Origin: Jiangella ureilytica
GTDB taxonomy: Bacteria > Actinomycetota > Actinomycetes > Jiangellales > Jiangellaceae
DNA length: 64,000 nt
Direction: 5' to 3'
Assembly: GCF_004348545.1 (NCBI RefSeq)
Contig: NZ_SMKL01000016.1
Span: forward strand, 36,929-100,928
Below the pieces are notes generated by a model. The model was given only the letters and a program-made list of their open reading frames with translations. It did no database searches and had not been told where the DNA came from. The translations under genes were made by a program, and so were the position numbers. Below are positions 9,319 to 18,229 of the stretch, piece after piece. How positions within the stretch are numbered: position 1 is the first letter of the stretch; each line of letters begins with the position of its first letter.

Positions 9319-9838
9319 CCCGGCACCGGTGGTCGTGTGCATCACCAGCTCCCCGGCCGAGCGGGCGCGACTCGCGGGCCAGTTCGACGGCGCCGGCATC
9401 CTCGTGCTCGCGCCCGACGCCGGCAGCGCCGGCAGTTTCCTGCGCCGGCTGGCCGGAAGTGCCGCCGCCGTGCCGGTCCGCTCGCCGTCGCCGCCGCCGC
9501 CCGACGAGGTGGTGCGGGTCGGCGGCCTCGCCCTCCACCTCTCCCGGCACGAGGCCACCTGGCACGGCCGCGGACTGGCTCTGACGCCGTACGAGTTCAA
9601 GGTGCTCGGCTGCCTGGCGGGCCGCCCCGGCCAGGTCTGGACCTACCAGCAGCTGCACGAACACGCCTGGGGCGGCACCTACATCGCCGGCCCGGCAGCG
9701 GTGCAGTCGGTCATCAAGCGGCTGCGGGCCAAGCTCCGCGAGGTCGGCGCCTCCGTGAGCATCCGCGCCACCCGCGGGGTCGGCTTCCGCCTCGACGGCG
9801 GACCGGAGCTCTCGCTCGTCCGGCCCGCCGCCCGCTGA
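9308..9838 (+). CDS. OmpR/PhoB-type winged-helix DNA-binding protein without a complete receiver domain
   Basis: A 176-residue protein. The C-terminal 90 residues are an OmpR/PhoB winged helix (LTPYEFKVLGCLAGRPGQVW, VQSVIKRLRAKLREVG, RATRGVGFRL). The N-terminal 60 residues start like a receiver fold (VVVCITSSPAERARL) but are too short and lack the phospho-acceptor Asp and conserved Lys of a response regulator, so classical phosphorylation is unlikely. The start lies inside the end of the TrmB gene, implying translational coupling. No histidine kinase gene is nearby. Target genes unknown. Confidence 0.78.
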   Translation: MPSDPAPVVVCITSSPAERARLAGQFDGAGILVLAPDAGSAGSFLRRLAGSAAAVPVRSPSPPPPDEVVRVGGLALHLSRHEATWHGRGLALTPYEFKVLGCLAGRPGQVWTYQQLHEHAWGGTYIAGPAAVQSVIKRLRAKLREVGASVSIRATRGVGFRLDGGPELSLVRPAAR

Positions 9839-9877
9839 CGCCGCCGCTCGCCGTCACCCGTCGGCTGTCGAGCGATC

Positions 9878-11155
<1,278 letters not shown>

Positions 11156-11191
11156 GGCGAGAGCCACATCCCCTCGATGTGTCGGTGTCTT

Positions 11192-11290
11192 CCGGGGCAC
11201 CCAGGCGCGCGGTGCCACGGACGTCTGCTCCCCGGTGGTCGGTTCCACCCGTGCCCGGTCTCCCGGGCCGTTGCGCCAGTCGCGACGGGC
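11192..11290 (-). ncRNA. ZTP (pfl) riboswitch upstream of glyA
   Basis: Read on the minus strand, the leader shows the conserved ZTP/pfl features in order: the GACTGGCG block, the hairpin GGTGGAACCGACCACC, CGGGGAGC immediately after it, a variable linker and then the GCGCGCCTGGGTGCC block that closes the pseudoknot subdomain. This class senses ZTP/ZMP, a signal of 10-formyl-tetrahydrofolate shortage, and commonly sits upstream of glyA. Its 5' end abuts the stop codon of the upstream acetyltransferase gene, so its promoter must lie inside that gene or be shared with it. About 36 bases separate it from the glyA start. Confidence 0.9.
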
Positions 11291-11291
11291 A

Positions 11292-11993
11292 TCACTCTAA
11301 CGGTTCTCCGGGCGCCTCGGGCGCCGCGTGGCCGGACCAGTGCGCCACCGCCATCTCCGCCTCCAGCCGCCAGCCGAGGCGCTCGTAGAGCTTGCGCCCG
11401 TCGGCCGACGCGACCAGCAGCCCGGTCCGCGCGCCCCGCTCGCGGGCCGCCGCCGTCAGCGCCCCCATGACGACGGAGCCGAGCCCGCGCCGGCGGTGCG
11501 CGGGGACGGTGAAGATGCGGTCGGCGACGGCGTCGGCGTCGCCCGCGCCGGCGACGGCCAGGTGGCCCTTGGCCGCGAGCGCGCGCGGGTCGCCGCCGGC
11601 CGTCACGACCTCGGCGACCAGGACCGGCGGCCGGCCGCTGAGCCACACCTCGTAGCCGTCCGGCGCGGCCGGCCCGAGCTGGTCGTCGAGCGCGCGCGAC
11701 ATCAGCCACTCCGGCGGGTGCAGCTCGAACCCGGCGGCGACGGCGGCGGCCTCGGTCCGCGCGCGGTCACTGGTGGGCGCCGTGAGCCAGCGGCTCGGCC
11801 CGCCGATCCGCGCGGCCACGTCGGCGTAGAGGTCCGGGTCGTCGCTGAGCAGGATCGTCTCGGTGATGCGGTCCGGCAGCCCGATGCGCACCGTCACGAC
11901 GTCGCCGTCGACGCTGCTGCGGTAGTCGCGCGCCGTCACCCAGCCCGCGTGCCAGCGCAGCACCACGTCGCGCAGGTCCCCGTCCTCGCTCAC
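11292..11993 (-). CDS. GNAT family N-acetyltransferase
   Basis: A 233-residue protein whose C-terminal half is a GNAT fold: the acetyl-CoA pyrophosphate-binding loop is visible in VPAHRRRGLGSVVMGAL and the final strand-helix in LLVASADGRKLYERLGW. The N-terminal half is less conserved. The GTG start is supported by AGGAGG four bases upstream; the divergent GDPD gene begins only 30 bases away. It lies immediately upstream of the glyA riboswitch, so read-through into glyA is possible. The acetyl acceptor is unknown. Confidence 0.82.
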   Translation of the reverse strand: MSEDGDLRDVVLRWHAGWVTARDYRSSVDGDVVTVRIGLPDRITETILLSDDPDLYADVAARIGGPSRWLTAPTSDRARTEAAAVAAGFELHPPEWLMSRALDDQLGPAAPDGYEVWLSGRPPVLVAEVVTAGGDPRALAAKGHLAVAGAGDADAVADRIFTVPAHRRRGLGSVVMGALTAAARERGARTGLLVASADGRKLYERLGWRLEAEMAVAHWSGHAAPEAPGEPLE

Positions 11994-12023
11994 ACCGCCT
12001 CCTGTGCCGGTTAGCCTGGCCCC

Positions 12024-12809
12024 GTGCCCGGACCTCATCCGTATCTCGACCGTCCGGGCCCGCTCGCGCTGGCCCACCGGGGATTCTCCCTCGACGGTCT
12101 CGAGAACAGCATGGCCGCCTTCGCCGCAGCCGTGGATCTCGGCTACGGGTACGTCGAGACCGACGTCCACGCCACGGCCGACGGCGTGGCCGTCGCCCTG
12201 CACGACGCCACGCTGGATCGCGTCACCGATCGCACCGGCGCCGTCGCCGCCCTCCCCTGGGCCGAGGTGCGCCGCGCGCTGATCGGCGGGGTCGAGCCGG
12301 TGCCGGCGCTCGAGGACGTGCTGGGCAGCTGGCCGGACCTGCGGGTGAACATCGACGTGAAGTCCGCCGGCGCCGTCGTGCCGCTGGCCCGGGTGCTCGA
12401 CCGCACCCGCGCCCACGACCGGGTGTGCGTCGCCTCGTTCTCCGACGCGCGCCGCCGGGCCGTGGTGCGCCGGGTGGCCTCGCCGGTCGCCACGTCGGCC
12501 GGCCAGGCGCTGATCGCGGCCTTCGTGGGGGCGGCGTCCACCCCCGGCGCGCGCCGGTTCGCCGCCTCCGTCCTGCGCGGGGTCGACTGCCTGCAGGTGC
12601 CGGCGACGTTCCGGGGCCGGACGGTGGTGACGACGGCGACCGTGGCGGCCGCGCACGCCGCGGGCCGGCAGGTGCACGTCTGGACGGTGAACGAGCCGGC
12701 CGAGATGCGCCGGCTGCTCGACCTCGGCGTCGACGGGATCATCACCGACCGCGCCGACCTGCTCCGCGACGTCCTCGAGTCGCGCGGCCAGTGGGACCCG
12801 CCGAGCTGA
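12024..12809 (+). CDS. Glycerophosphodiester phosphodiesterase
   Basis: A 261-residue TIM-barrel phosphodiesterase of the GDPD family, which hydrolyses glycerophosphodiesters to glycerol 3-phosphate and an alcohol. Visible signatures are LAHRGFSLDGLENSMAAF (catalytic His and substrate-binding Glu-Asn), ETDVHATADG and LHDATLDRVTD with the second catalytic His, VNIDVKS, and the C-terminal VWTVNEPAEM and DGIITDRADLL. No signal peptide, so it acts in the cytoplasm. The GTG start is preceded by a TAGCCT -10 box six bases upstream, indicating a leaderless mRNA. Confidence 0.93.
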   Translation: MPGPHPYLDRPGPLALAHRGFSLDGLENSMAAFAAAVDLGYGYVETDVHATADGVAVALHDATLDRVTDRTGAVAALPWAEVRRALIGGVEPVPALEDVLGSWPDLRVNIDVKSAGAVVPLARVLDRTRAHDRVCVASFSDARRRAVVRRVASPVATSAGQALIAAFVGAASTPGARRFAASVLRGVDCLQVPATFRGRTVVTTATVAAAHAAGRQVHVWTVNEPAEMRRLLDLGVDGIITDRADLLRDVLESRGQWDPPS

Positions 12810-13156
12810 TCAGAGCCGGCGCAGCAGCTCGGCCTTCTTCGCGGCGAACTCCTCGTCGGTGAGGATCCCGTCGCCGTGCAGCTCGCCCAGCCGGCGGATC
12901 TGCTCGATGATCCCGTCCGCGGCCGGCAGGGCCGGCGGGGCCGCCGCGGCTGGTCCGGGGGCGGCGAGGCGCTCGCGCAGCCGCTCGGTCAGTTCGCGGC
13001 CGTCGTCCTTGTGCACGTTGGTGACCTCCGCCTTCACGCCGAAGGCGTGGACGACGACGGTCCCGCTCGCTCGCGGCCGCCGCCGGACGTCAGCCGCATG
13101 AGCGCTTTCGCCGCAGCGATGTCGGACCGCAGGTCGTCCTCGTCGTCGATGGTCAT
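12810..13156 (-). pseudogene. Decayed SHOCT-domain protein gene (internal deletion plus frame change)
   Basis: Two reading frames together look like one damaged gene. An ATG at 13156 opens MTIDDEDDLRSDIAAAKALM, a plausible N-terminus for PH-like/SHOCT proteins, but stops after 40 residues at 13034. A second frame (GTG at 13037, 75 residues, overlapping the stop as GTGA) carries the end of the PH-like domain (VKAEVTNVHKDDGRELTERL) and an intact C-terminal SHOCT helix pair (LGELHGDGILTDEEFAAKKA). The middle of the usual PH-like domain, roughly 60-70 residues, is missing. The 75-residue part may still be translated by coupling. The assignment relies on remembered family architecture. Confidence 0.6.
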
Positions 13157-13192
13157 GGCCCCCCTCACGACGCGCTCACGTCGTCGCGAAGC

Positions 13193-14143
13193 CTAGCCGC
13201 GGTCGAGGTCGGCCAGGACGTCGGCGAACCACTCGATGCCGGCGACGGAGCTCGGGTCCAGCCAGACCTGGATGTGCGACACGCCGGCCGCGGCGTACCC
13301 GCGCAGCGTCTCGGCCACCTGGGTCGGCTCGCCACGGATCGCGCGCCCGCGCCCGGACCGGTACAGCTCGCTGCCCGGGTGCGAGGCGACGTCGGGCAGG
13401 TCGACCTGCAGTGCTGCCGAACGCCGCAGCGTGGCCGGGTCGCGGCCGGCGGCGGCACACGCCTCGTCGCCGCGCGGGCTCACCTCGGCCAGCTCCTCGA
13501 CGCTCTGGCGCCACGGGATGTTCCACTCGTCGGCGTAGGCGGCGACCAGGCGCAGCATCCGGGGCCGCAGGGCGCCGACCATGATCGGCGGGCCTTCGGG
13601 GCGCGGCCCGCGCGGGCGCAGCTCGCAGTCGCGGATCGTGTGGAAGCGGCCCTGGTGATCGATGCGGCCGGTGCGCAGGAGGGTGTGGATGATGCCGATC
13701 TCCTCCTCGAACCGGCTCACCCGGTGCTCCCAGCTGTCGTAGCCGAACGCCGGGAACTCGGGCCCGTGCGAGCCCGCGCCGAGGCCGAGGATCACCCGTC
13801 CGCCGCTGATCTCCTCGACGGCGTCGACCGCCTTGGCGAACATCGCCGGGTTGCGCCACGGCGTGACGGTGACCAGCGTGCCGAGCTCGACCCGGCGGGT
13901 CACCGCCGCGAGCGCCGCCATGAGCGACCAGCACTCCGTCACGCCGAGCTGCGGGGTGTCGGGGAACCGGTACAGCAGGTGGTCGGCGAGCCAGAGCGAG
14001 TCGAAGCCGGCATCCTCGGCCGCGATGGCGAGGGCGGCGAGGTCGGCCCAGCGGGCGGTGCCACCGAGGTAGGAGCCCTCGAGGTGCGGCAGCAGCAGCC
14101 CGACCTGCACCGGCCGGCGTCGCGCCGGGTCCCGGTCAGGCAC
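13193..14143 (-). CDS. LLM-class (luciferase-like) F420-dependent oxidoreductase
   Basis: A 316-residue TIM-barrel flavin/F420 oxidoreductase. Typical features are VGLLLPHLEG at the N-terminus, AEDAGFDSLWLADHLLYR, VELGTLVTVTPWRNPAMFAK and ISGGRVILGLGAGSHGPEF. Actinobacterial relatives with this pattern usually use coenzyme F420, but the cofactor is inferred. The GTG start lies inside the last codons of the peptide deformylase gene (8-base overlap), so the pair is cotranscribed and coupled. Substrate unknown. Confidence 0.85.
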   Translation of the reverse strand: MPDRDPARRRPVQVGLLLPHLEGSYLGGTARWADLAALAIAAEDAGFDSLWLADHLLYRFPDTPQLGVTECWSLMAALAAVTRRVELGTLVTVTPWRNPAMFAKAVDAVEEISGGRVILGLGAGSHGPEFPAFGYDSWEHRVSRFEEEIGIIHTLLRTGRIDHQGRFHTIRDCELRPRGPRPEGPPIMVGALRPRMLRLVAAYADEWNIPWRQSVEELAEVSPRGDEACAAAGRDPATLRRSAALQVDLPDVASHPGSELYRSGRGRAIRGEPTQVAETLRGYAAAGVSHIQVWLDPSSVAGIEWFADVLADLDRG

Positions 14144-14630
14144 TGAACCAGGCCGTGCGGCGGATCTCGCGCATGGCGCCCCGGCGGATCGACGGCTCGA
14201 GTCGGTGGATGTAGACGATGCCGTCGACGTGGTCGGTCTCGTGCTGCAGGCAGCGGGCCAGTTCGCCCTCGCCCTCGACCCGCACCGGCTCGCCGTCGGC
14301 GTCGAAGCCCTCGACGGCGGCCCAGGCGGCCCGCGGCGTCGGGAACCAGAGGCCGGGCACCGACAGGCACCCTTCCTCGCCGCCCTGCTCCCCCTCGGTC
14401 GCGACCAGGGTGGGGTTGAACACGACGCCTCGCTGCCCCTCGAGGTCGTACGAGAACGCCCGCAGCGGCACGCCGATCTGCGGCGCCGCCACGCCCGCCC
14501 GCCCGGGCAGGTCGAGCGTGTCGAGCAGGTCCTGGGCCAGCGCGCGGCTCGCCTCGCCGAACTCCTTGACCGGATCGGCCACCGTCCGCAACACCGGGTC
14601 GCCGTAGAGGCGGATCTCCCGCACCGTCAC
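14136..14630 (-). CDS. def: Peptide deformylase
   Basis: A 164-residue metalloenzyme that removes the formyl group from new proteins. All three family motifs are present: AGVAAPQIG (motif 1), EEGCLSVPG (motif 2 with the metal-binding Cys) and QHETDHVDG (motif 3, HExxH). The first motif has AGVAAPQ in place of the usual GVGLAAPQ. Start is GTG with GGAG upstream. It leads a two-gene overlap with the LLM oxidoreductase; a divergent MFS gene starts 84 bases away. It could be a secondary deformylase, since actinobacteria often have more than one. Confidence 0.94.
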   Translation of the reverse strand: MTVREIRLYGDPVLRTVADPVKEFGEASRALAQDLLDTLDLPGRAGVAAPQIGVPLRAFSYDLEGQRGVVFNPTLVATEGEQGGEEGCLSVPGLWFPTPRAAWAAVEGFDADGEPVRVEGEGELARCLQHETDHVDGIVYIHRLEPSIRRGAMREIRRTAWFSA

Positions 14631-14714
14631 CGTCGTCGTCTCCTCATCACTCGTTCATCGTCGAGCCATCGTGTCGTCTGGCCACGACGGCCCCGCACCC
14701 GGTAGCGTCCGCGC

Positions 14715-16112
14715 GTGACCCGCGTCCTCGCCCCGTCGGGCCCGCTGGCCGACCCCGTCGAGCGGGCCAGGGAGCACCGTGCATGGTACTTCTACGACTG
14801 GGCGAACTCGGCCTTCGTCACCACGACGGCCACCGTCCTGTTCGGTCCGTACCTGACGGCGGTCGCCGAGACTGCCGCCTGCGGCGAGGCCGGCACCACA
14901 GGCGACCCGTGCCGCGGCGACCTGTCCGTGCTGGGCATCCCCATCGCCGCCGGGTCGGTGGCCGCGTACACCGTCACGTTCGCGACCATCCTGTCGGCGA
15001 TCCTGCTGCCGATCGTGGGGGCGATCGCCGACCGCACGTCCAAGAAGCGGCACCTCATGGCCGGCTTCGCGTGGACGGGGTCCGCCGCGGCCGCGGCGAT
15101 GTTCTTCGTCGTCGGGGCGAACTGGCAGCTCGGGGCCGGACTGCTGGTGGTCGCGGCGATCTGTCTCGGCTCATCGATGGTCGTCTATGACGCGATCCTG
15201 GTGCAGATCGCGCACGAGGACGACCGCGACCGCGTGTCGTCGCGCGGCTGGGCGTTCGGCTACCTGGGCGGCGGCCTGCTGCTGGCGCTGAACCTCGCCC
15301 TGGTGACACTGGAGCCGTTCGGGCTGAGCCGGTCCGACACCGTCCGCATCAGCCTGCTGTCGGCCGGGCTGTGGTGGGCGGCGTGGACGATCATCCCCTA
15401 CCGCGGCATCCGCGACCGGCCCGCCACCGGCGTGGAGCGAGTCGGCGGCGGGGCCGGCCGGCAGGCGTTCGGCCAGCTGCGCGAGACGCTTCGGCATGCC
15501 CGCGGCTACCCGCAGACCCTGCTGTTCCTGATCGCGTACATGCTCTACAACGACGGCGTCCAGACCGTCATCTCGGCGTCGTCGATCTACGGCAACCGCG
15601 AGCTCGGGCTCGGCGAGGACGTCCTGATCATCGCGATCCTCATCGTGCAGTTCGTGGCCTTCGGCGGCGCGCTGGCGCTGGGTCGGCTGGCGAACCGGTA
15701 CGGTGCCAAGAACGTCGTCATGACCAGCCTGGGGCTGTGGACGGTGGTCGTCGCCTCGGCGTTCTTCCTGCCGGTCGAGCAGGTGGTGCCGTTCCTCGTC
15801 CTGGCCGTGGCCATCGGGTTCGTGCTGGGCGGCAGCCAGGCGCTGTCGCGCTCGCTGTTCAGCCTGCTCGTCCCCAAGGGCAAGGAGGCGGAGTACTTCA
15901 GTCTCTACCAGGCCGCCGAGCGCGGCACGAGCTGGTTCGGAACCCTGGCGTTCGGTTTGGCGTTCCAGTTGACGGGTAGCTACCGGTGGTCGGTGCTCGT
16001 GCTGGTGACGTTCTTCATCGCCGGGATGATCCTGCTGTCGCGGGTCGACCTGCGGGCCGGCATTCTCGCGGCGGGCAACCAGGTGCCCCGGTCGGTCGAT
16101 CGTTACCGGTGA
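14715..16112 (+). CDS. MFS transporter, UMF1/Atg22-like family
   Basis: A 465-residue integral membrane protein with about twelve hydrophobic segments. The N-terminal ATG22/UMF1 signature is clear: REHRAWYFYDWANSAFVTT, then ILSAILLPIVGAIADRTSKK. Length is standard for the family. The substrate is unknown; related bacterial proteins are annotated only as MFS permeases. A TAGCGT -10 box lies six bases before the GTG start, indicating leaderless transcription. It stands alone between deformylase and rbpA. Confidence 0.88.
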   Translation: MTRVLAPSGPLADPVERAREHRAWYFYDWANSAFVTTTATVLFGPYLTAVAETAACGEAGTTGDPCRGDLSVLGIPIAAGSVAAYTVTFATILSAILLPIVGAIADRTSKKRHLMAGFAWTGSAAAAAMFFVVGANWQLGAGLLVVAAICLGSSMVVYDAILVQIAHEDDRDRVSSRGWAFGYLGGGLLLALNLALVTLEPFGLSRSDTVRISLLSAGLWWAAWTIIPYRGIRDRPATGVERVGGGAGRQAFGQLRETLRHARGYPQTLLFLIAYMLYNDGVQTVISASSIYGNRELGLGEDVLIIAILIVQFVAFGGALALGRLANRYGAKNVVMTSLGLWTVVVASAFFLPVEQVVPFLVLAVAIGFVLGGSQALSRSLFSLLVPKGKEAEYFSLYQAAERGTSWFGTLAFGLAFQLTGSYRWSVLVLVTFFIAGMILLSRVDLRAGILAAGNQVPRSVDRYR

Positions 16113-16153
16113 GGAACATCACGTCACCCGAATTGCATTATCACAGAGAACGC

Positions 16154-16180
16154 GGAACATTACTCTTCGGCTGTCCGTTG
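16154..16180 (+). promoter_or_regulatory. SigR-type promoter upstream of rbpA
   Basis: GGAAC at 16154-16158 and GTTG at 16177-16180 are separated by exactly 18 bases, matching the SigR consensus GGAAT-N18-GTT. rbpA is an established member of the SigR (disulfide-stress) regulon in Streptomyces coelicolor. The implied leader of roughly 85-90 bases runs to the rbpA start. Confidence 0.7.
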
Positions 16181-16274
16181 TCACCATGTCGTTGTGATCG
16201 CTACCTGACCACCACGGCGAGGTAATGGACCGACGTCTCGTCCCAGGGGCTACCGCCCCGGAAGGGTTTCACAC

Positions 16275-16664
16275 ATGTCCGAGCGTTCCACCCTGCGCGG
16301 CTCCCGCCTCGGCGCGACGAGCTACGAGGACGAGCGCGGCGTCGAGTTCGCCGAGCGCCAGACGGTCGCCTACAGCTGCACCGCCGGCCACCGCTTCGAG
16401 ATGACCTTCTCGACCGAGGCTGAGGTGCCGGCACTGTGGGACTGCCCGCGGTGCGGCTCGGAGTCGCTGCGTGTCGCCACTGACCGTCCCGAGGAGGCCC
16501 CGGCCAAGCCGGCGCGCACCCACTGGGACATGCTGCTCGAGCGCCGCTCCATCGAGGACCTCGAGGCGCTTCTCGACGAGCGGCTCGAACTGCTGCGCTC
16601 CGGGCTCATCCCCGGTGCCGCCCACCTGGCCGACCGAGGGGCGCGTCGCAAGAAGACCGCCTGA
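16275..16664 (+). CDS. rbpA: RNA polymerase-binding protein RbpA
   Basis: A 129-residue actinobacterial transcription factor that binds RNA polymerase and the principal sigma factor and stabilises open complexes. The N-terminal tail (RGSRLGATSYEDERGVEF), the zinc-ligand set Cys35, His39, Cys57, Cys60 and the C-terminal sigma-interaction domain (RTHWDMLLERRSIEDLEALL) are all present. The ATG is preceded by GGAAGGG. A SigR-type promoter lies upstream and a strong hairpin terminator follows, so it is a monocistronic unit. Confidence 0.97.
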   Translation: MSERSTLRGSRLGATSYEDERGVEFAERQTVAYSCTAGHRFEMTFSTEAEVPALWDCPRCGSESLRVATDRPEEAPAKPARTHWDMLLERRSIEDLEALLDERLELLRSGLIPGAAHLADRGARRKKTA

Positions 16665-16695
16665 CGGCCACGGCCGTTCGTCTCGTCCGCTGAAC

Positions 16696-16730
16696 CGCGC
16701 CTGCCCCGGAACCCATCCGGGGCAGGCGCG
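16696..16730 (+). terminator. Hairpin terminator after rbpA
   Basis: A perfect 15-bp stem (CGCGCCTGCCCCGGA, 16696-16710, with its complement at 16716-16730) closes a five-base loop 31 bases after the rbpA stop codon. No long U-tract follows, which is common in actinobacteria. Confidence 0.85.
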
Positions 16731-16778
16731 TTGTCATGTCCGCTCATCCCTTACCGGCGTCGTCTCACCCTGCCCGGA

Positions 16779-16838
16779 TCGATCATGGAGAAGGCCGGCT
16801 CCGTCGCGCGGCGGAAGCCTCCCTTTCTCCATGATCGA
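16779..16838. repeat. Palindromic element with GATCATGG arms
   Basis: TCGATCATGGAGAA (16779-16792) and its exact reverse complement (16825-16838) enclose a 32-base loop. It lies in the spacer between the convergent rbpA and fxsA-operon ends, about 130 bases past the fxsA stop. The arm core matches those of 3831-3906 and 57733-57781. Confidence 0.6.
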
Positions 16839-16967
16839 GCGTTTCCGCTGGGCGGCCGAGGGCGGGGACCATCGTCGGCCTGTCGACGCACCATGCCAGC
16901 AGTCGGCCTCGATGTCTGCACGCTCGCGCGCGCCCGACCCGAGTCGGCGGCCGCCGGGGCGACGGGG

Positions 16968-17489
16968 TCAGCGCTGGTCGCGGGGCGAGTCGTTCTCGAC
17001 GACCTCGCCCTCGATGACGACGCCGTGGTGGATGCCACCCGGCCCGGTCGCACCCGGACCACCCTGCCCGCCGGGGCGGCCGAGTCCGCCGGGCCCACGC
17101 CGGCCGGGGAAGGTCCGGAACGCCGAGGCGGCCAGCCGCCGGCCGACGCCGCGGCGGACGGGCGGGACCAGCAGGACCAGGCCGATGAGGTCGGTGACGA
17201 ACCCGGGGAAGGTCAACAGGATGCCGGAGAGGATGCGCGCGCCGGTGTCGGCCATGCGCGCCGACCGGGCGTTGGCGGTCTCGGCCTCGCCCTCGGGATA
17301 GCGGCCGTCGGCCGCGGCGGCGCGCAGTTCGGACCAGGCGCGCAGTCCTTCGATGCGCAGCAGGGCGACGCCGAGGACGCTGGTGCCGGCCAGGATCAGC
17401 AGCGCCCACCCGAGTCCGACCCAGTTGGCCACCATGACCAGCGCGATCAGTTCGATCACGCCGAGGGCTAACGGGCCGAAGCGTCTCAC
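16968..17489 (-). CDS. fxsA: FxsA family membrane protein
   Basis: A 173-residue membrane protein of the FxsA family. N-terminal hydrophobic helices (LALGVIELIALVMVANWVG, LLILAGTSVLGVALLRIEG) and a central LLTFPGFVTDLIGLVLLVPP segment match the family. The C-terminal tail is Gly/Pro-rich and then acidic, and probably cytoplasmic. In E. coli FxsA affects phage F exclusion; its actinobacterial role is unknown. The GTG start overlaps the stop of the upstream mannosyltransferase as GTGA, so it is the third gene of the lnt-ppm-fxsA operon. Confidence 0.88.
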   Translation of the reverse strand: MRRFGPLALGVIELIALVMVANWVGLGWALLILAGTSVLGVALLRIEGLRAWSELRAAAADGRYPEGEAETANARSARMADTGARILSGILLTFPGFVTDLIGLVLLVPPVRRGVGRRLAASAFRTFPGRRGPGGLGRPGGQGGPGATGPGGIHHGVVIEGEVVENDSPRDQR

Positions 17490-18229
17490 CGCCGGCTCCC
17501 TCCGAGCAGTCCGCGCAGCTGCCGGCCGCGGTGGGCGGCACCCCACTGGGTGACCCGCCACAGCGCCTCGCGCACGATCCTGCCGTCCATCTTCGACTCT
17601 CCCTGCTCGCGCTCGACGAACGTGATGGGGACCTCCATGACCCGAAGACCGGCCCGGATGGTCCGCCACGCCATGTCGACCTGGAAGCAATAACCTTGCG
17701 ACGCCACGGCCTGCATGTCCAGTGCGCGCAGGGCGGAGGCGCGATACGCCCGGAACCCGCCGGTGGAGTCGCGCAGCGTCGTCCCGAGGACGATGCGGGT
17801 GTAGGTGTTGCCGATGCGCGAGATGGCCTGCCGCTTGTACGGCCAGTTGACGGTCCGCCCGCCGGGCACGTACCGCGACCCGATGACGAGGTCGGCCCGC
17901 TCGAGCGCGTGCAGCAGCAGCGGCAGCTCCTCGGGCTGGTGCGAGCCGTCGGCGTCCATCTCGACCAGGACGTCGTAGTCGCGCGACAGCCCCCAGCCGA
18001 AGCCGGCCAGGTAGGCCGCGCCGAGGCCCTGCTTGCCGCCGCGGTGCAGCACGTGGACGTGGTCGTCGAGGTCGGCGAGCTCGTCGGCGATGGCGCCGGT
18101 GCCGTCGGGCGAGCCGTCGTCGACCACCAGGACGTGGGCGTCGGGCACCGACGTGCGGGTGCGGTCGACGGCCTTGGCGATGGTCAGAGCCTCGTTGTAG
18201 GTCGGGATCACCACCAGGACGGACGTCAC
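17486..18229 (-). CDS. Polyprenol monophosphomannose synthase (GT2)
   Basis: A 247-residue family 2 glycosyltransferase. It shows VVIPTYNEALTIAKAVD, VVDDGSPDGTG, LVEMDADGSHQPEEL with the metal-binding DxD, and IGSRYVPGGRTVNWP, all characteristic of dolichol/polyprenol-phosphate mannose synthases (Ppm1, DPM1). It should transfer mannose from GDP-mannose to polyprenol phosphate at the inner membrane face, feeding protein O-mannosylation or lipoglycan synthesis. It has no membrane helices of its own. The GTG start overlaps the stop of lnt as GTGA; in mycobacteria the same two activities are fused in one Ppm1 protein. Confidence 0.92.
   Translation of the reverse strand: MTSVLVVIPTYNEALTIAKAVDRTRTSVPDAHVLVVDDGSPDGTGAIADELADLDDHVHVLHRGGKQGLGAAYLAGFGWGLSRDYDVLVEMDADGSHQPEELPLLLHALERADLVIGSRYVPGGRTVNWPYKRQAISRIGNTYTRIVLGTTLRDSTGGFRAYRASALRALDMQAVASQGYCFQVDMAWRTIRAGLRVMEVPITFVEREQGESKMDGRIVREALWRVTQWGAAHRGRQLRGLLGGSRR

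Noticed and set aside
9308..9838. A complete two-component response regulator
   Set aside because: The N-terminal segment is about half the length of a receiver domain, lacks the phospho-acceptor Asp, and no histidine kinase gene is adjacent.
11156..11248. N-terminal extension of serine hydroxymethyltransferase beginning MEPTTGEQTS
   Set aside because: The codons lie inside and just after the ZTP riboswitch; homologues begin near the ATG at 11155.
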